Positions 9,296-16,713 of a stretch of DNA of 43,680 nucleotides are shown here, in pieces (the first letter of the stretch is position 1; the number at the start of each line of letters is the position of its first letter). The stretch comes from Caulobacteraceae bacterium (GTDB taxonomy: Bacteria > Pseudomonadota > Alphaproteobacteria > Caulobacterales > Caulobacteraceae). Made by a program: the position numbers and the translations under genes. The notes under the pieces were generated by a model. It made no database searches and was not told the origin of the DNA. It was given only the letters and a program-made list of their open reading frames with translations. Location: positions 1-43,680 of the forward strand of contig JAFBAO010000017.1 in NCBI GenBank assembly GCA_019247715.1. Reading direction: 5' to 3'.

Positions 9296-10168
9296 TCAGG
9301 CGGCCGCGCTGCGGCCCTGCGCCTTGGCGTCCGGCCGCGCGACGAATTCCAGCAGGTCGCGGTTTACGACCTCGGCGTGCGTCGTGCACATGCCGTGCGG
9401 GAACTTCTCATAGACCTTCAAGGCGCTGTTCTGGAGCAGCTTGGCCGAGAGCGGGCCGGAATCGGCGATCGGCACGACCTGGTCGTCGTCGCCGTGCATC
9501 ACCAGGGCCGGCACGGTGATGAGCTTCAAGTCTTCGGTGAAATCCGTCTCCGAGAAAGCCGTGACGCCGTCGTACTGCGCCTTCGCCCCGCCCATCATCG
9601 CCTGGCGCCACCAGTTCGAGATGATCGCCTGGGAGGGCGCCGCGCCGGGACGGTTGAAGCCGTAGAACGGGCCGGCCGCGAAATCCGTATAGAACTGCGA
9701 TCGGTTGGCGGCGAGCTGCTGGCGCAGGTCGTCGAACACCGACATCGGCGTCCCGCCCGGATTGGCGGCGGTCTGCAGCATGATCGGCGGCACGGCGGCG
9801 ATCAGCACCAGCTTGGCGACGCGGCCCTGAGGCTGGCCATGGCGGGCGACGTAACGCGTGGCCTCGCCGCCGCCGGTGGAATGGCCGATGTGCACCACGT
9901 TCCTGAGATCGAGATGCTCGACCACCGCCGCGGCGTCCGCGGCGTAGTGATCCATGTCGTGACCGTCGCTGACTTGGTCGGAGCGGCCGTGGCCGCGGCG
10001 GTCGTGGGCGACGACGCGATAGCCCTTGGAGAGGAAATAGAGCATCTGGGCGTCCCAATCGTCGGCGCTCAGCGGCCATCCGTGGTGAAAGACGATGGGC
10101 TGCGCGTCCTTCGGTCCCCAATCCTTGTAGAAGATCTTCACGCCGTCGCGGCTGGTGATGGTGGTCAT
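9296..10168 (-). CDS. Alpha/beta hydrolase, non-haem chloroperoxidase-like
   Basis: Alpha/beta-hydrolase of 290 residues. The triad is Ser97 in GHSTGG, an Asp in HGDDDQ (about 227) and His258 in FPHGM. The oxyanion segment is HHGWPL. The overall pattern ([26 protein letters not shown]) is that of cofactor-free haloperoxidase/perhydrolase-type esterases, normally about 275 residues; a short Ala-rich C-terminal tail adds the rest. Start ATG at 10168 with GGAG 9-12 bases upstream; the frame stays open upstream but with non-coding composition. Divergent from the NmrA-like gene across about 210 bases of AT-richer DNA. The natural substrate cannot be told. Confidence 0.9.
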   Translation of the reverse strand: MTTITSRDGVKIFYKDWGPKDAQPIVFHHGWPLSADDWDAQMLYFLSKGYRVVAHDRRGHGRSDQVSDGHDMDHYAADAAAVVEHLDLRNVVHIGHSTGGGEATRYVARHGQPQGRVAKLVLIAAVPPIMLQTAANPGGTPMSVFDDLRQQLAANRSQFYTDFAAGPFYGFNRPGAAPSQAIISNWWRQAMMGGAKAQYDGVTAFSETDFTEDLKLITVPALVMHGDDDQVVPIADSGPLSAKLLQNSALKVYEKFPHGMCTTHAEVVNRDLLEFVARPDAKAQGRSAAA

Positions 10169-10378
10169 CGTTTTGCTCCAAAATAACAGGCGTAGCAGTA
10201 GCCTGAATTCGCGCGGCAAAAGCGCGAAAACTAAAGCAAATAGACCCTTACGTATCCAGCGCGTGTTTTCAGATCGCGGTAAAACGATCGCCGAGCGCCG
10301 TATTTGGTGAAAATTGTGCCACGAAGATGATGGCCTATTTGAGGTGGCGGCAGCTTGCACCCCGAAACGAGGCGAGAC

Positions 10379-11173
10379 ATGAAGATCGTGGTCATCGGCG
10401 CCACCGGCTGCATCGGCGAGAAGCTCGTACGGCGCCTGCAGCGGGACGACCTGGAGGTCGTGGCGGCCTCGCCGACCCGTGGCGTGAACGCGGTCACCGG
10501 CGAGGGGCTGGACCGGGCGCTCCGGAACGCGGCCGTCGTCGTCGACGTGTCGAACTCGCCCGCGCTGGACGCGGATTCGGCGCTGCGGTTCTTCGAGACC
10601 GCGGGGCGCAGGCTGCTGGCGGCGGAGAAGGCCGCCGGGGTGCGCCACCACATCGCCCTGTCGATCGTCGGAACCGACCGCTTGCAGGCGATCGGCTACT
10701 TCCGGGCCAAGAAGATGCAGGAAGACCTGATCAAGGCCTCGGGTCTCCCTTACAGCATCGTGCGTTCCACCCAGTTCTTCGAGTTCATCGCCGGCGTGGT
10801 GCAGGTCGGCGGGGCGCAGGACGTGGCCGTTTCGCCCGCCCTGGCGCAGCCGGTCTCGGGCTTCGACGTCGCCGAGGCGCTCGCCGAGCTCGCCCAGGGC
10901 CAGCCGCTGAACCGCACGGTGGAGATGGCCGGTCCCGAGCGCTTCCGGCTATGCGACGTCGCCCTGGAGGTGCTCACCGCCTACGAGGACCCCAGGCGGC
11001 TGGTCGCCGACCCGCACGCCCGCTACTTCGGCGCCGAGCTCACCGACCAGTCGCTGGTCCCGGCCCCGCAGGCGCGCATCGGCGCGCTCCGGTTCGAGGA
11101 CTGGCTGCGCCAGAGCTTGCAGGCGAATCCCGCCGCCGCTGCGAGCGAAAGCCGCCCGCCGAACGCGTTCTGA
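10379..11173 (+). CDS. NmrA-like NAD(P)-binding oxidoreductase (atypical SDR)
   Basis: Rossmann protein of 264 residues with the dinucleotide motif GATGCIG at 7-13, then [23 protein letters not shown] and [11 protein letters not shown], all usual in atypical SDRs of the NmrA/YbjT type. These are NAD(P)H sensors or quinone/ether reductases. ATG at 10379 is preceded by GAGGCGAG and preferred over an upstream TTG at 10355. It lies divergent from the hydrolase at 10168; a shared regulatory region is possible but no operator stands out. Confidence 0.85.
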   Translation: MKIVVIGATGCIGEKLVRRLQRDDLEVVAASPTRGVNAVTGEGLDRALRNAAVVVDVSNSPALDADSALRFFETAGRRLLAAEKAAGVRHHIALSIVGTDRLQAIGYFRAKKMQEDLIKASGLPYSIVRSTQFFEFIAGVVQVGGAQDVAVSPALAQPVSGFDVAEALAELAQGQPLNRTVEMAGPERFRLCDVALEVLTAYEDPRRLVADPHARYFGAELTDQSLVPAPQARIGALRFEDWLRQSLQANPAAAASESRPPNAF

Positions 11174-11204
11174 AGGATCGAGGCGCGCGCGGGCGAGGCC
11201 GGCG

Positions 11205-11651
11205 TCAGACCGCCTCGTGCGGCGGGTCCACGAACTCGGATTTCGAGTCCTCTATCGTCTCCTCCAGCTCGGCGCGGATCTGGCTCAGGAGCGCCAGCTC
11301 GGCGGTCTCCTCGCGCGGCACCGTCTCGGCGATCACCTCGATCAGCGAGTCCACCAGACCGCGGAACCAGGGGAGCGTGACCGCCAAGGTCTCTTCGTGG
11401 TGCGGCACCGAATCGCGCAGCTCGATGCGAAGCTGATTGGGGCGATCCCGCCAGTTCATCACGAAGTAGAGCGCCCTTTCGACCATTTCGGCTTCCAGGC
11501 TGGCGCGCCGGGGCAGGCCCCGCTGCTCGAAGGCCCGCTCGGCTTCGGGAAACGCCCGGTAGAACCGTTCCATCACCGGCTGGGTGATGTCGCCCAGCGC
11601 CTCGGCCGCGCGTCCGAGGCTGGCGTCCAGCAGCGACGAGTCATCCTGCAC
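11205..11651 (-). CDS. Globin-like protein behind an FNR/FixK-type site
   Basis: All-helical protein of 148 residues. Its pattern resembles a divergent globin group of alphaproteobacteria: LLDASLGRAAEALGD, then FYRAFPEAERAF, then a helix with VPHHEETL whose His is a candidate proximal ligand, then LVDSLIEVIAETV. Haem binding is inferred. Start is GTG at 11651 with GGAGGAC 7-12 bases upstream; the open frame before it overlaps non-coding DNA. The TTGAT-N4-GTCAA palindrome at 11739-11752 is 87 bases upstream, as expected for an FNR/FixK-activated promoter. It follows the DUF2478 gene on the same strand but seems to have its own promoter. Confidence 0.6.
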   Translation of the reverse strand: MQDDSSLLDASLGRAAEALGDITQPVMERFYRAFPEAERAFEQRGLPRRASLEAEMVERALYFVMNWRDRPNQLRIELRDSVPHHEETLAVTLPWFRGLVDSLIEVIAETVPREETAELALLSQIRAELEETIEDSKSEFVDPPHEAV

Positions 11652-11738
11652 GCGATGTCCTCCGGCATGCGGGCCGGATTTGCGTTGTGCTCGAAGACGG
11701 CCCTGGACCCTTCCTACCGCGAGGCGGGCGCCTGGCGT

Positions 11739-11752
11739 TTGATCGACGTCAA
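11739..11752 (-). promoter_or_regulatory. FNR/FixK-type binding site (globin-like gene)
   Basis: TTGATCGACGTCAA fits the FNR/FixK consensus TTGAT-N4-(A/G)TCAA. It overlaps the stop codon of the DUF2478 gene and sits 87 bases before the GTG of the globin-like gene. A site centred at -41.5 would put the transcript start near 11704. Confidence 0.65.
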
Positions 11753-12294
11753 CTGGCCGCCTGCGCCTGCGCCTGCGGCTCGCGGCGCCGCACCGTGGTC
11801 CACCAGGCCTCGATCGCGCCCAGCTCGGGGGGCAGCACGACGTAGAGGGGCGCGGCAAAGGCGTCCCAGGCGTCCATGAACTTCGGCCCCACCGAGGTCA
11901 GGATCGGCAGGCCGCGCTGCATGGCGGCGGCGAAGGCCTCGGCGAGGCCGCTGCGCTCGGCTTCGATCTTGCCGAACTTGTTGAGCACCACGAGATCGCA
12001 GCCGGCGGCGATATCCTGCTGGATCGCCTCGCAGGCCGAGACGACCCCCGAGGCGTCCAGGCGGCAGGCCACGGCCCCGGGGCCGAGATCCTGCATGAGC
12101 GAAAAGCGGCGCCCGTCGCCGAGGCTCCTGAGATCGCCGCCGTTGCAGGGGCCTTCAGACTCGGCGGCCGGGTCCTCGATCACGCCCGCGGGCCGCACGG
12201 CCGGATCGAGTCCGGTCACGAAACGCCGCATCAGCGCCTGCACCACCGCGGTGGGCGCGCCCTGGATGACGGCGATGGGCTTGGCTGCGTTCAT
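11749..12294 (-). CDS. DUF2478 protein, THEP1-like nucleotide phosphatase
   Basis: Cytoplasmic protein of 181 residues matching DUF2478, a group related to THEP1-type nucleoside triphosphatases. LVVLNKFGKIEAERSGL corresponds to the THEP1 segment DExGKME; the P-loop region IQGAPTAVVQALM is degenerate. Members are often encoded near molybdate or redox genes, but none is seen here. LGPGAVACRLDASGVVSAC contains a Cys pair region of unknown use. Start ATG at 12294. The gene is upstream of the globin-like gene, whose FNR/FixK site overlaps this stop codon. Confidence 0.7.
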   Translation of the reverse strand: MNAAKPIAVIQGAPTAVVQALMRRFVTGLDPAVRPAGVIEDPAAESEGPCNGGDLRSLGDGRRFSLMQDLGPGAVACRLDASGVVSACEAIQQDIAAGCDLVVLNKFGKIEAERSGLAEAFAAAMQRGLPILTSVGPKFMDAWDAFAAPLYVVLPPELGAIEAWWTTVRRREPQAQAQAAS

Positions 12295-12418
12295 GTCCCG
12301 GCTCCCGCCGCATCCCGCTTTCGGGCTCGCCTCACCCTAACTCCGAAGGCCCGGCGGCGCCCAGTCGGCCGAGCCGTTGGTTGGGGCCAAAGCCGATTTC
12401 GTCTCGGCGCAACCCCGG

Positions 12419-12513
12419 CTAGTGTGGTGAATTCGAAGTTCGCTCGATCGATGGGGCGGGCGCTGAAGCGAACGTCAAATTCGTAAGCCACACTAAAATC
12501 AAAGCTTTGCTAG
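12419..12513. repeat. 95-bp palindromic element, copy A1
   Basis: Element bounded by CTAG at both ends, with inverted arms TAGTGTGG/CCACACTA (12420-12495), inner GAAGTTCGC/GCGAAC and a short tail containing CAAAGCTTTG. It is 95 bp and matches the element at 27686-27780 at about 85 of 95 positions without gaps. No coding capacity; MITE- or REP-like. Confidence 0.85.
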
Positions 12514-12585
12514 TGTCCTTGTCGAGTCCGAAGTTCGCTCGGCGCCGATCCCATCCACTTGCGAACTTCGGACTCGGGACACTAG
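12510..12585. repeat. 76-bp palindromic element, copy A2, abutting A1
   Basis: Begins in the final CTAG of A1 and ends CTAG at 12585. Arms CTAGTGTCC and GAGTCCGAAGTTCGC are repeated inverted at the right end. It shares the GAAGTTCGC core with A1. A partial inverted copy of its inside lies at 35687-35725. Confidence 0.8.
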
Positions 12586-12628
12586 GGCTGCGGACGGTCG
12601 ATCGGCGACGGCGAGGGAGGAAAGGGCG

Positions 12629-13540
12629 ATGAAGATCATCGGGCGGGATCTCGGGTTTCCGGAAGGTCCGGTGGTGATGCCGGACGGGGCGGTGGCGTTC
12701 GTGGAGATGCGCCTCGGCCTCATCAGCAAGGTGACGCCGGCCGGCGAGAAGGTGGTGGTCGCCCGGCCGGGCGGCGGCCCCAACGGCCTGGCGCTGGGGC
12801 CCGGCGGCTTGCTCTACGTCTGCAACAACGGCGGGACGACCTGGCGCCAGCGCGACGGGGAGTGGACCGCGCTCGGCCACGGCGGCCCGGAGTACACCGG
12901 CGGGCGGATCGAGACGGTGGATCCGGCCAGCGGCGAGGTGCGGGTGCTCTACGATGCGTGCGAGGGCCGTCGGCTCAGCGCTCCCAACGACATCGTGTTC
13001 GGCGCGGACGGCGGCTTCTGGTTCACCGATCCGGGCGCGGTGCGGCGGGACAACCGCGACCACGGCGCGGTCTATTGGGCCAAGCCCGACGGCTCGGAGA
13101 TCCGCCGGGTCCTCAACCGGCTCAACCGTCCGAACGGGATCGGCCTCTCGCCGGACGGCCGGCGCCTCTACGTGGCCGACACCCAGACGACGCGCCTCTA
13201 CGCCTGGGACGTCGCCGGGCCCGGCGAGCTCGTCAAGCGGGACACGCCGGCGGCCTACGGCGCCTTCGTCATCGGCGGGGTGGCCGACGAGAGCCGCTTC
13301 GACAGCCTGAAGGTCACCGCCTCGGGCAAGATCTGCGTGGCCACCACCGGCAACGGCGGCATCGCCGAGTTCTGGCCCGACGGCGGGACCTGCCGGCGCC
13401 ACCAGCTGCCCGACGCCCACGCCACCAACCTCGCGTTCGGCGGTCCGGACCTGCGCACCGCCTATGTCACCCTGAGCGGGGAGGGCTGGCTGGCGGCGAT
13501 CCCCTGGCACGAGCCGGGGCTGCGGCTGCATTTCAACTAG
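12629..13540 (+). CDS. SMP-30/gluconolactonase family lactonase
   Basis: Six-bladed beta-propeller protein of 303 residues, expected to hydrolyse sugar or other lactones with a divalent metal. Metal-ligand positions are recognisable: Glu in GFPEGPV (near residue 12), Asn in GGPNGLALG, Asn in SAPNDIVFGADGGFWFTD and Asp in LYVADTQT. RPNGIGLSPDGRRLYVAD is the hallmark blade. GAGGGAGGAAAGG ends just upstream of ATG 12629. It stands alone behind the palindromic elements A1/A2, which may carry or interrupt its promoter. Substrate unknown. Confidence 0.9.
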   Translation: MKIIGRDLGFPEGPVVMPDGAVAFVEMRLGLISKVTPAGEKVVVARPGGGPNGLALGPGGLLYVCNNGGTTWRQRDGEWTALGHGGPEYTGGRIETVDPASGEVRVLYDACEGRRLSAPNDIVFGADGGFWFTDPGAVRRDNRDHGAVYWAKPDGSEIRRVLNRLNRPNGIGLSPDGRRLYVADTQTTRLYAWDVAGPGELVKRDTPAAYGAFVIGGVADESRFDSLKVTASGKICVATTGNGGIAEFWPDGGTCRRHQLPDAHATNLAFGGPDLRTAYVTLSGEGWLAAIPWHEPGLRLHFN

Positions 13541-13578
13541 GCGCGGGGCTCGAGGGTAAGGGGTTACGCCACGCAAAG

Positions 13579-13602
13579 AGCCGCCGTCCTCTCGGGCGGC
13601 GG
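13579..13602 (-). terminator. Rho-independent terminator of the amidohydrolase operon
   Basis: On the minus strand a GC-rich stem (GCCGCC/GGCGGC, loop about 12 nt) is followed by CTCTTTG. It lies about 28 bases beyond the amidohydrolase stop at 13631. Confidence 0.55.
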
Positions 13603-13630
13603 CCCCTTGGCCTGGAAAGGGCCGAGATCC

Positions 13631-14806
13631 CTATTCGGCCGCGATCGGAACGGGCCGGGCCGCGGCCTTGGCGGGATCGAGGCCCAGGTGCCTGGCGAGG
13701 TTTCCGCCGACGATCTTGCGGATGTCCTCGGCCGGCACGCCCGCGAACATCTTCTCCAGCACCCGGTCGGAATGCGGCCAGTCGCAGGCCACGTGCGGAA
13801 AGTCGGTGCCCCAGGTGAGGTTGTCGACCCCGATCAGGTCGCGGATCTTGATCGCCGCGTAGTCGTCCTGCATGCCGAACAGGAAGTTGCGCCTGATGTA
13901 GTGCGACGGCTCGTGGTCGAGCGCGATCTGCGCCCAGTGGCGGTGGCGGAAATAGTTGGTGTCCGCCGACTCCGCGTAGAACGGAACCCACGAGGCCCCG
14001 CACTCGGCGAACGAGATCCTGAGCGAGGGGAAGCGGTCGAAGACCCGGTTGGTGATCAGCTGGGTCATGCAGTAGGCGGTCGGATAGGCGATCTTGGTCA
14101 GCATGGTGTTGATCGGCGCCATGGGGCCCGAGGTCGGGTCGATCCGCGGCCTGTCGGCCTCCACGCCGCCCCCGAAGCGGATGTGGACGGTGAGCGGCAC
14201 GCCGGTCTCCACCGCCGCCTGCCAGAAGATGTCGTCCTCGGGCGAGGGGCCGAGGCCTCCGGCCGGCCATTCGTGCAGGTGGACGCCGTAGATTCCCGGC
14301 ATCCCCTTGATGCGCTTAAGCTCGGCCACCGCGTTCTCCACCGAGCCGGAGGGCAGCATGCCGAGGCCCAGGAGCCGGTTCGGGTCGGGCGCGCAATATT
14401 CCTTGGAAAGCCAGTTGTTGTAGGCCTGGGCGATGGCGTGCGAGGCCTCGGTCGGGGCGGTGCGGAAGCCGCGGCCCACCGGCGTGTAGATCACCTCGGC
14501 GTCGATGCCGTCGCGGTCCATCTCCAGCAGCCGCTGCTGGCCGTCGCCGGTCCCCACGATCCCGGGCTCGTCATAGGAGATCCCCGAGACCTTCAGGTTC
14601 TCCCAGCCGCGCCCCATGGCGAGGTTCAGCCCCAGGCCCATGCGGGTGGGCGGATCGCCGGGCGTCTCCCAGGCGTCGCCGCCGTTGGGAAGCTTCACGA
14701 TCCTGGGCATGTAGGCCTGGAATTCCTTGGGCACGTAGCTGCGCCACTGGTCGGGCGATCCCTCGAAGTGCGAGTCGTCCGAGATAAGCTTGAAGCCGCG
14801 CCACAT
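13631..14806 (-). CDS. Amidohydrolase family 2 metal-dependent hydrolase/decarboxylase (ACMSD-like)
   Basis: TIM-barrel amidohydrolase of 391 residues (PF04909 type). Metal-site elements: D11-S-H13 near the N-terminus instead of HxH, GVHLHEW, a His in PLTVHIRFG, SFAECGASW, and the C-terminal WGTDFPH with the catalytic Asp. Members hydrolyse or decarboxylate aromatic-derived acids. AGGAGG is ideally placed before ATG 14806. It is 27 bases behind the zinc-ribbon gene, probably in one operon under the FNR-like site at 15055. The substrate is not evident; the C-terminus is Ala/Pro-rich. Confidence 0.9.
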   Translation of the reverse strand: MWRGFKLISDDSHFEGSPDQWRSYVPKEFQAYMPRIVKLPNGGDAWETPGDPPTRMGLGLNLAMGRGWENLKVSGISYDEPGIVGTGDGQQRLLEMDRDGIDAEVIYTPVGRGFRTAPTEASHAIAQAYNNWLSKEYCAPDPNRLLGLGMLPSGSVENAVAELKRIKGMPGIYGVHLHEWPAGGLGPSPEDDIFWQAAVETGVPLTVHIRFGGGVEADRPRIDPTSGPMAPINTMLTKIAYPTAYCMTQLITNRVFDRFPSLRISFAECGASWVPFYAESADTNYFRHRHWAQIALDHEPSHYIRRNFLFGMQDDYAAIKIRDLIGVDNLTWGTDFPHVACDWPHSDRVLEKMFAGVPAEDIRKIVGGNLARHLGLDPAKAAARPVPIAAE

Positions 14807-14833
14807 GTTGGTTCCTCCTGTCCGAAAGGTTTC

Positions 14834-14992
14834 TCAGGCGCCGGTAGGCTCGGTGGTTTCGGTCGCCGGCGTCGCAGGGCCGTCCGCGTCCGCCCCGCCG
14901 AGGTCGCGCATGTAGCCGCAGACCGGGCAGAACACGGCTTGGGCGGGAAACGGACCCAGTCCGCAATCCGGACAAATCCAGGTGTCGCTCAT
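14834..14992 (-). CDS. Zinc-ribbon/rubredoxin-like mini protein, 52 residues
   Basis: Short gene in the gap before the amidohydrolase. The protein starts MSDTWICPDCGLGP, continues with FCPVCGYM and ends in an acidic Thr/Pro/Ala tail. Cysteines 7, 10, 22 and 25 form two CPxC knuckles only 11 residues apart. That is a zinc-ribbon spacing; rubredoxins have a longer inter-knuckle loop, so iron redox activity is less likely. A GGAGG lies 15-20 bases before the ATG, a weak placement. A perfect FNR palindrome lies 62 bases upstream, and the amidohydrolase follows after 27 bases. It may bind or escort a partner enzyme; function unknown. Confidence 0.7.
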   Translation of the reverse strand: MSDTWICPDCGLGPFPAQAVFCPVCGYMRDLGGADADGPATPATETTEPTGA

Positions 14993-15054
14993 GGCTCTGG
15001 CGCGCCTCCGCGTCGGGACGTGGAGTTTAGTATCCTGTTTGGAGGCGCTTGCGT

Positions 15055-15068
15055 TTGATCCAGATCAA
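15055..15068 (-). promoter_or_regulatory. FNR-type binding site, perfect consensus
   Basis: TTGATCCAGATCAA matches TTGAT-N4-ATCAA exactly and is palindromic. It lies between the stop of the membrane protein gene at 15122 and the zinc-ribbon start at 14992, 62 bases before the latter. Only the zinc-ribbon/amidohydrolase unit is suitably placed for activation. Confidence 0.75.
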
Positions 15069-15121
15069 CGGCGCGCGGGCGCGCAGGCGCAGCTTTCCCG
15101 GAGGCGGAGGGTGGGCGAGGG

Positions 15122-15670
15122 CTACGCCCTCAGAACCGCCCCCGCCATGTGCAGGGCGAAGAGCCCGAGCGGGACGAGGTCCATGAGCATCGCCGCCGCC
15201 AGCAGCGCGCGCGTGCGGCGTTCGGGAACGAGCAGGAAGGTCGCCGCCTCGATCGCGAGGACGACCGGGCCGAGGACGATGCGCGGGATGGCGCCGAGGG
15301 CGACGAGGGGGCCGAGCAGCCGGGCGCCCGCCAGGGCCGCAGCCGAGGCGCCCGCGGGACCGGCGGCGGCCAGCCAGATCACCGCGATCCAGCTCAGGGG
15401 CCCCATCCCGGCGGCCGCGAGCTCGGCGGCCAGCACTGCGCGCGGCGCCTTCTCGAGGGCGAGCTTCAGCAGGAACCAGGTGGGCGCGAGGCTCAAGGCG
15501 CCCGCCGCCAGCAGGAAGAGGACCACGTCGCCGAAGGCGGTCATGCCCGGCGAGCCCTGGGCGACGTCGGCGGGCATGCGCCACTCGTTGACCGCCACCG
15601 CCGCGCAGGCGCCCGCGAACGCAAGCCCATAGCCCGCGCCGATCAGGGCCAGTCTCCGCGCAACCCTCAT
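15122..15670 (-). CDS. Hypothetical multi-spanning membrane protein
   Basis: Protein of 182 residues rich in Ala and Leu, with about five hydrophobic stretches (around residues 8-27, 45-72, 85-105, 115-150 and 155-180) and few charged residues. No named family was recognised. Start ATG at 15670 is the first in frame; no strong ribosome site precedes it. It lies upstream of the FNR-type site and zinc-ribbon gene on the same strand, but the site suggests separate transcription. Confidence 0.55.
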   Translation of the reverse strand: MRVARRLALIGAGYGLAFAGACAAVAVNEWRMPADVAQGSPGMTAFGDVVLFLLAAGALSLAPTWFLLKLALEKAPRAVLAAELAAAGMGPLSWIAVIWLAAAGPAGASAAALAGARLLGPLVALGAIPRIVLGPVVLAIEAATFLLVPERRTRALLAAAMLMDLVPLGLFALHMAGAVLRA

Positions 15671-15751
15671 GCGCCCCTCATGCGCCTGGCGCCCTTTGCG
15701 GGCGCTTAAAGGGATGAGGATAAGTTGGAATTTGCGGACTAACTAAAAATC

Positions 15752-15924
15752 CCGCTCATCCCGGCGAAAGCCGGGTTCCAGACAAGAATCAAGGCGGGGC
15801 TCGCTGTTAGTCTTCTTGGCGTGGACGGTCGAGGCCGACTGAAAGATTGATCCGGTTCGAACCGCGGTAAACCCGATTTCTTCCAAAGTCCTGCCTGGGT
15901 CCCGGCTTTCGCCGGGATGAGCGG
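15752..15924. repeat. Palindromic repeat in the 15671-15949 gap
   Basis: CCGCTCATCCCGGCGAAAGCCGGG at the left is mirrored by CCCGGCTTTCGCCGGGATGAGCGG at 15901-15924, with about 120 bases between. Each arm is itself a hairpin (CCCGGC-GAAA-GCCGGG). It is an extragenic repeat; the rest of this gap shows no coding signal. Confidence 0.75.
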
Positions 15925-16027
15925 ATTTCGGGGGGCGCGAACCCCTAGTCTAGTCGCGCGCGCCGCTGACCCACTGCTCCTGGTCGATGATGGCGATCTT
16001 GCCCTGGAGGTTGACGTCCACCGGCGG

Positions 16028-16651
16028 CTAGGCGGGATGCGCGCGCATCGCCTCGGCGAGGGCGCGGTCGAGTTCGGCCGGGCTCGCCGAGAGGCCCGCG
16101 ACGACCCCATGCACGTCGGCCTGCGGGCGGTTCTGGGAGAACTTGCGCTTGGCCACCACGCGCTCGATCCGCACCTCCAGGCCGACGATGGCGCCCAGCA
16201 GCCGCTCGATGTGGTCGGCTGGCGCATCGTCCACGCGCCAGGGCGCCGGCTGCGCCGCCTCGAAGCGCTTGGTGAGAGCGGTCACCAGGCCCAGCAGCCA
16301 GTCCCGGTCGCGGCGCCAGGAAAGCCGGCCGTAGACGTGGACCGCCTCGTAGTTCCAGGTGGGCACGACGCGCCCGTGCTCGGCCTTGCTGGGATACCAG
16401 CCCGGCGAGACATAGGCGTGGGGGCCCTGGAAAACCACCAGCGCCTCGCCCTCGGTCGCCAGGCGCTCGTGCGGATTGGCCCGCGCCAGATGCCCGGCGA
16501 GCACGCCCCGCTGGGGATCGTGCAGGAAGGGAAGGTGGCTGGCGAAAAGCCCGTCCGGCCCGTGGGTGATCAGGCAGCCGAACGGCGTGCGCCGCAGCAT
16601 CTCGGCGACCTCGTCCGCGTCGGTCACCGCGAAATGGTCGGGGACGTACAT
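16028..16651 (-). CDS. PaiB-like FMN-binding transcriptional regulator
   Basis: Protein of 207 residues with the split-barrel FMN-binding fold of the PaiB family. It starts MYVPDHFAVTD and includes FGCLITHGPDG, ASHLPFLHD, GHLARANPH, YVSPGWYPSK and VPTWNYEAVHVYG, all typical. In Bacillus PaiB represses sporulation and protease genes; the role in proteobacteria is unclear. Length is normal for the family. After the TAG at 16028-16030 the same frame continues for 25 coding-like codons (PPVDVNLQGKI to VSGARD) before the next stop, suggesting a recent nonsense change or stop readthrough. It is 62 bases behind the thiolase gene on the same strand. Confidence 0.88.
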   Translation of the reverse strand: MYVPDHFAVTDADEVAEMLRRTPFGCLITHGPDGLFASHLPFLHDPQRGVLAGHLARANPHERLATEGEALVVFQGPHAYVSPGWYPSKAEHGRVVPTWNYEAVHVYGRLSWRRDRDWLLGLVTALTKRFEAAQPAPWRVDDAPADHIERLLGAIVGLEVRIERVVAKRKFSQNRPQADVHGVVAGLSASPAELDRALAEAMRAHPA

Positions 16652-16713
16652 CCCCCTCAGGCTAGGCGCGACGGGGCGGGCAGGCAATTCGGCGAGATGC
16701 GCGGGTTGCGGGG

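Noticed and set aside
12291..12491. Minus-strand ORF across the 95-bp element (MAYEFDVRFSARPIDR)
   Set aside because: A near-identical peptide appears at the other copy of the palindromic element; it is translation of repeat DNA, not a gene.
14834..14992. Calling the small four-Cys protein a rubredoxin
   Set aside because: Inter-knuckle spacing is 11 residues; rubredoxins have a much longer loop, so a zinc ribbon fits better.
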